NCBI GenBank assembly: GCA_025464045.1
Contig: JAODBQ010000364.1
Span: forward strand, 1-8,439
Length of the DNA stretch: 8,439 bases
DNA from: Ilumatobacteraceae bacterium
GTDB lineage: Bacteria > Actinomycetota > Acidimicrobiia > Acidimicrobiales > Ilumatobacteraceae
Reading direction: 5' to 3'
Positions within the stretch are counted from its first letter, which is position 1, and each line of letters opens with the position of its first letter. The position numbers and the translations under genes are program-made. Shown one piece after another: positions 1 through 5,691 of the stretch. Under the pieces are notes generated by a model, which did no database searches, was not told where the DNA came from, and saw only the letters and a list, made by a program, of their open reading frames with translations.

Positions 1-1975
1 GCAGGTGGGCGAGCGCCGCGGCGATCGGACCGGACGAGCGGTCGTGCAGCAACCGGTGCCAGCGCTTGGTGTACTCGCGGCGCGGGATCAGGACCGAGAC
101 CTCGGTACGACCGTCGGCGGTCAGCTCGGCGGCCATCTCCAGCGCGGCTCGCGGGATGCGCCGATCCGGGCACTCGATGATGTCGAGCGGGAAGCGCGAC
201 AGGCCGAGGTGCTGCCACGACTCGATCAGCTGATCGGTCTTCCAACCGTCGAGGTCGAAGTGCACGGCGCGGAGGTCGTTCGGCGTGAGCGTGCGCGCGT
301 ACTGCATCGCGCGGGCCGCGGCGGCGTCGAGCTCGTCGACCAGCACCACCACCGCGTGGCGGGTCCGCGTCGGTGCCTGCGCGGCGTTGGCGACGTTCTG
401 CGCATCGTGGCGCAGCTCGACGTCCTCGCGCTCGTACGCCTTGTTGAGGCGCATCAGCCCGAACACCATGATCGGGACGAGGAGCATGATCACCCAGGCG
501 CCCTCGGTGAACTTCACCGTGGCGACGATCACGAGCACGAGCAGCGACAGCAGCGCGCCGACCGCGTTGATCACCATCCCCGATCGCCAGCCCTCCTCGC
601 GCAGGCGAAGGTGGTGCTTGGTCATCCCCGCCTGGGAGAGGGTGAAGCTGGTGAACACGCCGATCGCGTAGAGCGGGATCAGCCTGCTGACCTCCCCGCC
701 CGTCGCCAGCAGCGTCACGATCGCCGCCCCGGCGAGGAACACGATCCCGTTGGAGAAGACCAGGCGATGACCACGGATCATGAACTGGCGGGGCATGAAG
801 TTGTCGCCGGCGTGGAACGAGGCGAGCCGGGGGAAGTCGGCGAAGCTCGTGTTGGCGGCGAGCACGAGGATCAGCATCGTGCCGGCTTGCAGGAAGTAGA
901 AGAACATGTGGCCGAGTGGCGAGGCGCCGTACACGTACTTGCCGACCTGTGAGATCACCGTCGGGGTGCCGCTCGCGTACGGCATCGCGTGGGTCCGCGC
1001 CGCCAGGATCGACAGGCCGAGGAACATCACCCCGAGCAGCGAACCCATCACCACCAACGTGCTGCGCGCGTTCTTCCAGGCGGGCGGCTTGAACGCCGGG
1101 ACACCGTTCGAGATCGCCTCGACGCCGGTGACGGCGGCCCCGCCCGAGCCGAACGCCTTGAGCACCAGGAACACCGTCGCGCCCATCAGCAGGCCGTTGC
1201 CGGCATGGCTGCCGACGGTCTCCATGCCGGGGAGGTTCGTCGCGCCCGTCGGCATCGAACCGAACATCTCGCGGTACGCACCGACGCCGATCAGCAGCAG
1301 CATGTTGACGACGAAGAAGTACGTCGGCACGGCGAAGACCTTCCCGGACTCCTTCGTGCCGCGCAGGTTGCCATAGGCGATGATCACCACGAACGCGATC
1401 GCGATCCAGTGCTTGGAGCCCTGCAGCGCCGGGATCGCAGAGGCGAGCGCGTCGCTGCCGGCGGCGACGGACACCGCCACGGTGAGCACGTAGTCGGTGA
1501 GCAGGGCGACGCCGGCCACCTGCGCCGGCAGCAGGCCGAAGTTGTCGCGGGTGACGATGTACGCGCCCCCCGCCGACGGGTAGGCCTTGATCGTCTGGCG
1601 GTACGACAGGATCAGGAAGCCGAGCACCACGAGCAGGGCGAGCGTGATCGGCGTGACGAGCGTGAACGCGGCGAGCCCGACGATCGGCACGAGCACCCGG
1701 AGGATCTCCTCGGTGGCGTAGGCGCACGACGAGAGGTTGTCGGACGCGAACACCGCCAGCGCCGTGGGCCGGCCCAGCGTCTCGTGCTCCAGCCGTTCGC
1801 TGTGCAGCGGTGCGCCGAGCAGCTTGCGCTTCAGCCGGTAGCTGATCGGCTCGGCGAGGCCCGGAGCACACCCGGCGGGCGTCTGCTGCCGTCGTGCGGT
1901 CAGCGTTCTCCGCGCGGACGGCGGAGCTTCAGGTGGCGTCGCGGTGGGGGCCGCTGAGGGACGAATGTCGAGCAC
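1..1975 (-). CDS. kimA: KimA-like (YdaO-type) APC-superfamily potassium importer, 3' end cut by window edge
   Basis: Read by translating the minus strand; 658 codons are visible with no stop before the left edge. The core is a multi-pass APC-fold permease (about residues 75-515) followed by a soluble C-terminal domain (about 515-658). Segments typical of KimA are present: SDNLSSCAYATEE, AYPSAGGAYIVTRDNFG, TGVEAISNGVP, NTSFADFPRLASF and LIPLYAIGVFTSFTLSQ. Residues matching the K+-site ligands I recall for Bacillus KimA (D36, Y43, D117, T121, S125, T230) appear as D79, Y86, D161, T165, S169 and T283, with the right local spacing. KimA-type proteins are proton-coupled K+ importers of the cell membrane and are inhibited by c-di-AMP through the C-terminal domain. 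The start is uncertain: GTG at 1975 is the best in-frame choice, TTG at 1984 is possible, and neither has a clear ribosome site. This gives an N-terminal extension of about 44 residues relative to KimA. KimA is about 607 residues long, so little of the C-terminus should be missing. It is probably cotranscribed with the small membrane gene upstream. A generic amino-acid permease is the alternative, less likely given the ligand match. Confidence 0.85.
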   Translation of the reverse strand, partial: MLDIRPSAAPTATPPEAPPSARRTLTARRQQTPAGCAPGLAEPISYRLKRKLLGAPLHSERLEHETLGRPTALAVFASDNLSSCAYATEEILRVLVPIVGLAAFTLVTPITLALLVVLGFLILSYRQTIKAYPSAGGAYIVTRDNFGLLPAQVAGVALLTDYVLTVAVSVAAGSDALASAIPALQGSKHWIAIAFVVIIAYGNLRGTKESGKVFAVPTYFFVVNMLLLIGVGAYREMFGSMPTGATNLPGMETVGSHAGNGLLMGATVFLVLKAFGSGGAAVTGVEAISNGVPAFKPPAWKNARSTLVVMGSLLGVMFLGLSILAARTHAMPYASGTPTVISQVGKYVYGASPLGHMFFYFLQAGTMLILVLAANTSFADFPRLASFHAGDNFMPRQFMIRGHRLVFSNGIVFLAGAAIVTLLATGGEVSRLIPLYAIGVFTSFTLSQAGMTKHHLRLREEGWRSGMVINAVGALLSLLVLVIVATVKFTEGAWVIMLLVPIMVFGLMRLNKAYEREDVELRHDAQNVANAAQAPTRTRHAVVVLVDELDAAAARAMQYARTLTPNDLRAVHFDLDGWKTDQLIESWQHLGLSRFPLDIIECPDRRIPRAALEMAAELTADGRTEVSVLIPRREYTKRWHRLLHDRSSGPIAAALAHL

Positions 1976-2020
1976 GTCGCGAGTCAACCTGTGGGTGGCG
2001 GGCCACGTGCCGGTTGTGCA

Positions 2021-2305
2021 TCAGCGCTGCGTCAAGACGTTCGCGCTCGGCGCTAAGCGTGCGTCAAGGGCGAGCTGCTCGGCCTGCAGACGGCGTCCTG
2101 CGGCATCGACGACGCTTGCCAGCTCGATCTGCACCGCCCGCTCCGCGACCTCGATCTCGTTGTCGTCCGTGGCTCGGATGCGTGCCGCGAACGCCGCATC
2201 GCGCTCGACGGCGATGCGCGCGCTGATCACCGTGTACACGATCGCGGCGACGAACACGGCGAGCACCGCCACGGTGAACACGATCCGACCAGCTCCTGAT
2301 CCCAT
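2021..2305 (-). CDS. Small single-pass membrane protein with charged helical tail (94 aa, unknown function)
   Basis: ATG start, 94 residues, TGA stop. Residues 8-28 form one hydrophobic helix (IVFTVAVLAVFVAAIVYTVI). Residues 29-85 are rich in Ala, Arg, Glu and Asp with regular hydrophobics and look like one long, possibly coiled-coil, helix. There is no signal-peptidase site and no recognised family. A longer in-frame start exists upstream (ORF to 2533), but that extension is compositionally unlike protein. The ATG at 2305 is preceded by a TAGAGA element 7 nt away, which supports this start. The purine-rich AGAGAAGAG in the same place could instead act as a weak ribosome site. The gene lies 45 bp upstream of the KimA-like gene on the same strand, so a shared transcript is likely. 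An accessory or regulatory role with that transporter is inference from position only. The KimA-like frame continues directly from this gene's stop codon. Confidence 0.7.
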   Translation of the reverse strand: MGSGAGRIVFTVAVLAVFVAAIVYTVISARIAVERDAAFAARIRATDDNEIEVAERAVQIELASVVDAAGRRLQAEQLALDARLAPSANVLTQR

Positions 2306-2312
2306 GTGCTCT

Positions 2313-2318
2313 TCTCTA
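2313..2318 (-). promoter_or_regulatory. Putative -10 element (TAGAGA) for the small membrane protein / kimA transcript
   Basis: On the minus strand, TAGAGA ends 7 nt before the ATG at 2305, so its T lies 13 nt before the start. The same geometry precedes other starts in this window and matches actinobacterial leaderless promoters, where transcription begins at or next to the start codon. No convincing -35 box is seen. A direct repeat TTCGA-GC-TTCGA (2333-2344) lies where a -35 region or operator would be. Confidence 0.4.
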
Positions 2319-2544
2319 TGTCGTGGCTCGGGTTCGAGCTTCGACCTGAACGGGATCTTGACGCGCTCGGTCCCAACCTTGATGCAGCCCGAACGGCGGG
2401 GTGCCTCGCCCTCCACGAGCCCAGCGACGTCGTGGAACCGCGTCGGCGCGACGCGCGGCCCCGAGCTCGCGCCAGCACGTGTCGAGGTCGTCGATGTCGA
2501 CGCGCGCCAGCGTCGTACCCGGACGCCTTGCACGGACGCTGCAC

Positions 2545-2550
2545 TAGGTT
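2545..2550 (+). promoter_or_regulatory. Putative -10 element (TAGGTT) for the hydrolase-hydroxyproline operon
   Basis: TAGGTT fits the actinobacterial TANNNT -10 consensus. It ends 8 nt before the ATG at 2559 (5 nt before the GTG at 2556). That would place transcription initiation at about the start codon, giving a leaderless mRNA. No Shine-Dalgarno sequence lies before the start. No -35 hexamer is visible at the usual 16-18 bp spacing. Confidence 0.45.
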
Positions 2551-2558
2551 CGACGGTG

Positions 2559-3587
2559 ATGACGAGCGTGCACGAGGAATCACCCGCGGACGCCGCCGTC
2601 CGGGCGGTCGCGGCGATCGCGGACGAGCTGTTCCGGCCCGAGGCGCAGCACGGCGCGTCGCTCGCGCTCGTCGTGTCGCACCGTGGGGAGGTGGTCCTGG
2701 AGCGCTACGGCACCCGGCCGGCGACGGCGTTCGGCCCAGGCGGTCCGGTGGGTCCCGAGACGGGGCTGATCTCCTGGAGCATGGCGAAGAGCATCACCCA
2801 CGCGGCCGTCGGGATCCTCGTGGGCGACGGGTTGCTGCGGCTCGACGCGCCGGCTCCCGTGCCCGCATGGGCCGGCTCGCCGAAGGCGCGGATCACGTTG
2901 CAGGACCTGCTCGACATGCGGTCCGGCCTCGCGTTCGTCGAGGACTACGTGGACGACGCGATCAGCAACTGCCTGGAGATGCTCTTCGGCGCCGGTCGTG
3001 ACGACGTCGCCGGCTACGCCGCGGACCTGCCACTTGCCGACGAGCCGGGGACCGCGTGGAGCTACTCCAGCGGCACCACCAACATCATCTGCCGGATCAT
3101 CGGTGACGCGCTCGGCGACCGGTCCGGCGGCCCCCACGAGGGGATGACGTCACTGCTCGTGGACCGGTTGTTCGCCAAGGTCGGGATGAGCGCTGCCGAG
3201 GCGACGTTCGACGCCGCGGGTACGTTCGTCGGCTCGTCGTACGTCCACGCGACGGCGCGGGACTTCGCCCGCTTCGGCGAGCTGTACCTGCGCGACGGGC
3301 TCGCCGCGGACGGCACCCGCGTGCTGCCGGTCGGGTGGCGCGACCACGCACGCACGTTCGTCGCGCACGACCCCGACGGTGAGTTCGACTACGGACGCCA
3401 CTGGTGGCTGTGGCCGGGCCTGCCGGGAGCGCTGGCCTGCCACGGGTACGAAGGTCAGTACATCGTCGTCGTGCCCGACCGCGAGCTCGTCGTGGTGCAC
3501 CTCGGCAAGAGCCCGGTCGAACAGCGCCCGCCGTTGGTGCGCGGCCTGCGTTCGATCATCGCCGCGTTCCCGGTGTCGGCCTCGTGA
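2559..3587 (+). CDS. Beta-lactamase-fold serine hydrolase (NylB/EstB-like, penicillin-binding-protein superfamily)
   Basis: 342 residues. The nucleophile motif SxxK is S74-M-A-K77. The second motif is Y169-S-S171, in the context WSYSSGTTN, where the Tyr is kept but the usual Asn of YxN is Ser. The third motif is probably H295-G-Y-E-G299 near the C-terminus. This set resembles 6-aminohexanoate-dimer hydrolase and EstB-type esterases, which hydrolyse small amides or esters through an acyl-serine, rather than true beta-lactamases. The N-terminus (MTSVHEESPADAAV) is hydrophilic with no signal peptide, so the enzyme should be cytosolic, unlike most resistance beta-lactamases. ATG at 2559 is preferred; GTG at 2556 is the adjacent alternative. 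The stop overlaps the next gene's GTG by 4 bp, so it is translationally coupled to the hydroxyproline enzymes. A role releasing an imino acid from an amide, ester or peptide is inference from the operon. The exact substrate cannot be read from sequence. Confidence 0.85.
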   Translation: MTSVHEESPADAAVRAVAAIADELFRPEAQHGASLALVVSHRGEVVLERYGTRPATAFGPGGPVGPETGLISWSMAKSITHAAVGILVGDGLLRLDAPAPVPAWAGSPKARITLQDLLDMRSGLAFVEDYVDDAISNCLEMLFGAGRDDVAGYAADLPLADEPGTAWSYSSGTTNIICRIIGDALGDRSGGPHEGMTSLLVDRLFAKVGMSAAEATFDAAGTFVGSSYVHATARDFARFGELYLRDGLAADGTRVLPVGWRDHARTFVAHDPDGEFDYGRHWWLWPGLPGALACHGYEGQYIVVVPDRELVVVHLGKSPVEQRPPLVRGLRSIIAAFPVSAS

Positions 3588-4681
3588 GCGACACCGACGA
3601 CACCGCGCCGACGATCGCCGCGCCGATCGTTGGGCCGATCGTTGGGCCGATCGGTGGGCCGATCGGTGGGCCGATCGCCACCGCGGACTACCACACCGCA
3701 GGGGAGCCGTTCCGGATCGTCACCGGTGGGGTCGCCGCGCCGGGTGGGGCGACGATGCTCGATCGGCGCGCCGCGGCCATCGCCGGGCTCGATCACGTGC
3801 GCGCGTTCCTCATCAACGAACCGCGCGGTCACGCCGACATGTACGGCTGCTTCGTCACGCCGGCCGACGACGACGGCGCCGCGTTCGGGCTCGTCTTCTT
3901 CCACAAGGACGGCTTCTCCACCGCGTGCGGCCACGGCACGATCGCCGCCGTCACATGGGCGCTCGAGAGCGGTCTCGTCGCTGCGGCCGCGCCCGTGACG
4001 CACCTGGCGGTCGACGTGCCCTCGGGCCGTCTCGCCGTGGAGGCCGACGTCGACGCGGACGGTCGGGTGGGGGAGGTGCGGTTCACCAACGTGGCGTCGT
4101 GGGTCGCGGCGACGGGGATCCACGTCGACGTCGTCGGTCGGTGGTGGAACGTCGACGTCAGCTTCGGCGGTGCCTTCTACGCGAGCGTGCGCGCGGCCGA
4201 CGGGAGCCTCGCCGTCCGCGCCGAGGACCTCGACGAGCTGACGGCGGTCGGCCGCGCGATCAAGCGCGCGCTGGACAAGCACCGCGCCGTGCGCCACCCC
4301 GACGACGATCGCCTCTCGGGTTGCTACGGCACGATCTGGTGGGAGGACGAGCTGCCCACGCCCGACCAGCCCGAGCACGTGCGCCAGCGCAACGTCACCG
4401 TGTTCGCCGACGGCGAGGTGGACCGCTCGCCGTGCGGCAGCGGAACGTCGGCCCGCCTGGCGCTGCTCCACCACCACGGACTGCTCCGCACAGGTGAGCT
4501 GCTGCGCCACGAGGGCATCGTCGGCACCGCGTTCAACGCGCGGGTGCTCTCCACGGTGGCGGGGCCGGAGGGGCGCACCGCGGTGATCACCCAGGTCGGC
4601 GGCCGGGCGCATCGCACGGGAACCCACGTGTTCACGCTCGATCCGTCCGACGAGATCGGACTCGGGTTCCAGTTGCGATGA
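3584..4681 (+). CDS. Proline racemase superfamily enzyme, probable trans-3-hydroxy-L-proline dehydratase (atypical Cys/Cys)
   Basis: 365 residues from GTG at 3584, which overlaps the previous stop (GTGA). The conserved core starts near residue 35 with YHTAGEPFRIV. It then has EPRGHADMYG (79-88), the first catalytic segment STACGHGTI with Cys115, and the second DGEVDRSPCGSGTSA with Cys284. The EPRGH-DMYG and DGEVDRSP segments resemble trans-3-hydroxyproline dehydratase (human L3HYPDH type), which removes water to give delta1-pyrroline-2-carboxylate. That group normally has Cys/Thr, whereas the Cys/Cys seen here is typical of proline racemase and 4-hydroxyproline 2-epimerase, so the reaction is not settled. 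The next gene encodes a likely pyrroline-2-carboxylate reductase, which favours dehydratase. Residues 10-31 are a low-complexity T/P-I-x-x tetrapeptide repeat not expected in the family. No other in-frame start lies between it and the core, so I keep the GTG. The enzyme is expected to be cytosolic and cofactor-free. Confidence 0.8.
   Translation: MSDTDDTAPTIAAPIVGPIVGPIGGPIGGPIATADYHTAGEPFRIVTGGVAAPGGATMLDRRAAAIAGLDHVRAFLINEPRGHADMYGCFVTPADDDGAAFGLVFFHKDGFSTACGHGTIAAVTWALESGLVAAAAPVTHLAVDVPSGRLAVEADVDADGRVGEVRFTNVASWVAATGIHVDVVGRWWNVDVSFGGAFYASVRAADGSLAVRAEDLDELTAVGRAIKRALDKHRAVRHPDDDRLSGCYGTIWWEDELPTPDQPEHVRQRNVTVFADGEVDRSPCGSGTSARLALLHHHGLLRTGELLRHEGIVGTAFNARVLSTVAGPEGRTAVITQVGGRAHRTGTHVFTLDPSDEIGLGFQLR
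3611..3677 (+). repeat. 12-bp tandem repeat with phased CGATCG palindromes inside the racemase-family gene
   Basis: Two exact copies of CCGATCGTTGGG (3623-3646) are followed by two exact copies of CCGATCGGTGGG (3647-3670) and a half unit. A degenerate unit, ACGATCGCCGCG, precedes them at 3611-3622. The palindrome CGATCG recurs at 3612, 3624, 3636, 3648, 3660 and 3672, exactly every 12 bp. In frame the repeat encodes PIVG-PIVG-PIGG-PIGG-PIA. The pairwise identity suggests recent slippage duplication. The 12-bp unit keeps the frame, so copy-number change would lengthen or shorten the protein without breaking it. Confidence 0.95.
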
Positions 4682-5610
4682 CGGTCGGCGCGCCGCCGTT
4701 CATCGGCGAGGCAGAGCTGCGCGAGCTCCTGCCGATGGCCGCGGCGATCGATGCGCTCGACGCCGCCTTCGCCGCGGGGATGCCGCACCAGCCGGCGCGC
4801 GAGCACCACGACGTCGGTGGTTCCACGCTGCTCGTGATGCCGGCGTGGTCCGCGCTCGGAACGGGGATCAAGCTCGTCACCGTCGCCCCCGGCAACCGTC
4901 AGCTCGGCCTGCCGACGATCCACGGCGTGTACGCGCTGTTCGAGGCGGGGACGGGGCGGCCGCTGGCGATGATCGACGGTGGCGCACTCACGGCGCTGCG
5001 CACGGCAGCGGTGTCCGGTGTCGCAACGCGGCACCTCGCGCGTGCGGACGCCAGTCGCGTCGTGATCCTCGGCGCCGGGCCCCAGGCGGTGGCCCACGCG
5101 GAGGCGATGGCGACGGTGTACGGCGACGTCGAGATCGGCCTCGTCGGCCGCGACCCCCAGCGGCTGGCGGACGCGGTCCGGCAGCTCACCGATCGCGGGA
5201 TGCGCGTCGTTGCCGCAGGTCGCGACGACATCGCTGTCGCGGATGTCGTGTGCCTGTGCACGACGAGCGCTCAGCCGGTGGTCGCCCGCGACGGACTTGC
5301 GGACGGTGTCCACGTCAACGCCATCGGGGCGTTCACTCCCCAGACCCGAGAGGTCGACACGGCCACCGTGCTCGCCGCGCGTGTCTTCGTCGAGTCGCTG
5401 TCCGCGGCGCTCGGCGAGGCCGGCGATCTGCTGATCCCGATCGGCGAGGGGCTGTGGAGCGCCCGGCTGATCGCCGGCTCGCTGCCCGACGTGGTCGCCG
5501 GCCGAGTGGGCCGGCGCAGCGCAGCCGAGATCACGTTGTACAAGGGCGTCGGACTGGCAGCAGAGGACCTGGTGGTGGCTGCTGCGGCCGTCGCCGGCCG
5601 CCGCGGCTGA
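4678..5610 (+). CDS. Ornithine cyclodeaminase/mu-crystallin family enzyme, probable delta1-pyrroline-2-carboxylate (ketimine) reductase
   Basis: 310 residues, the usual family length. ATG at 4678 overlaps the upstream stop (ATGA). Visible features are GIKLVTVAPGN with the substrate-binding Lys65, GGALTALRTAAVSG with Arg108, a Rossmann nucleotide-binding loop LGAGPQAVAHAEAM (GAGPQ at 132-136), VGRDP (156-160) and NAIGAFTPQTREVD (214-227). In ornithine cyclodeaminase the last segment carries the catalytic Asp (GGDCPGKTE-like). Here that position is Phe, and the TREVD pattern matches mu-crystallin and ketimine reductases. I therefore read it as an NAD(P)H-dependent reductase, most likely making L-proline from delta1-pyrroline-2-carboxylate. 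This is the same pairing as in bacterial trans-3-hydroxyproline catabolism, where the upstream-type enzyme makes that imine. It is the last gene of a three-gene coupled operon, with a hairpin 2 nt after the stop. An alanine dehydrogenase-like or other cyclic-ketimine reductase activity is possible. Confidence 0.85.
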   Translation: MTVGAPPFIGEAELRELLPMAAAIDALDAAFAAGMPHQPAREHHDVGGSTLLVMPAWSALGTGIKLVTVAPGNRQLGLPTIHGVYALFEAGTGRPLAMIDGGALTALRTAAVSGVATRHLARADASRVVILGAGPQAVAHAEAMATVYGDVEIGLVGRDPQRLADAVRQLTDRGMRVVAAGRDDIAVADVVCLCTTSAQPVVARDGLADGVHVNAIGAFTPQTREVDTATVLAARVFVESLSAALGEAGDLLIPIGEGLWSARLIAGSLPDVVAGRVGRRSAAEITLYKGVGLAAEDLVVAAAAVAGRRG

Positions 5611-5611
5611 T

Positions 5612-5633
5612 CGTCGTGGGGTGATCCACGGCG
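5612..5633 (+). terminator. Hairpin just after the operon, possible terminator without a U-tract
   Basis: An 8-bp stem (5612-5619 with 5626-5633, one G-U pair, core CGTGG/CCACG) closes a 6-nt loop and begins 2 nt after the reductase stop. GC-rich sequence follows instead of a T-run. It would be a U-less terminator or mRNA 3'-end stabiliser, as is common in high-GC actinobacteria. In such GC-rich sequence, short hairpins can also occur by chance. Confidence 0.4.
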
Positions 5634-5678
5634 CGGGTGGGTGCGGCGAGTTGTCCCCGCCGGCGCAGGTCGGTCGGC

Positions 5679-5684
5679 TAGCAA
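5679..5684 (+). promoter_or_regulatory. Putative -10 element (TAGCAA) for the UPF0104-type membrane gene
   Basis: TAGCAA ends 7 nt before the GTG at 5692, the same spacing seen before 2305 (minus) and 7420. It lies in the 81-bp gap after the operon hairpin, which suggests an independent transcript. It matches the -10 consensus less well than its counterparts because the last base is A. No -35 box is clear. Confidence 0.35.
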
Positions 5685-5691
5685 TGAGGGG

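Larger units (their letters stand above)
2306..2555. other. Divergent intergenic region (about 250 bp)
   Basis: This stretch separates the minus-strand membrane operon from the plus-strand hydrolase operon. Open frames cross it on both strands, but their translations are Arg/Pro/Ser-rich and non-protein-like, so I call no gene. It holds the two outward-facing -10-like elements (2313-2318 minus, 2545-2550 plus), about 226 bp apart, and a short TTCGA direct repeat at 2333-2344. I saw no strong hairpin or recognisable riboswitch by eye. Confidence 0.6.

Noticed and set aside
5..1957. Long plus-strand open frames opposite the left-hand permease
   Set aside because: Their translations are rich in Arg, His, Glu and Asp with no family features, while the minus strand reads as a complete, motif-bearing KimA-like permease. 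They are GC-driven antisense shadows.
2306..2533. N-terminal extension of the small membrane protein to a start at 2533
   Set aside because: The added 76 residues are Arg/Ser/Thr-rich and not protein-like. The hydrophobic helix begins right after the ATG at 2305, and a promoter-like TAGAGA lies within the extension.
2559..3587. Class C beta-lactamase (antibiotic resistance gene)
   Set aside because: No signal peptide, atypical second motif (YSS) and operon membership with hydroxyproline enzymes fit a cytosolic amide/ester hydrolase better.
3611..3677. CRISPR-like array
   Set aside because: Units are 12 bp, contiguous, without spacers, and lie in frame inside a coding gene.
4678..5610. Annotation as a true ornithine cyclodeaminase
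   Set aside because: The segment that carries the catalytic Asp in ornithine cyclodeaminase reads GAFTPQTREVD here, without Asp at that position, as in ketimine reductases.
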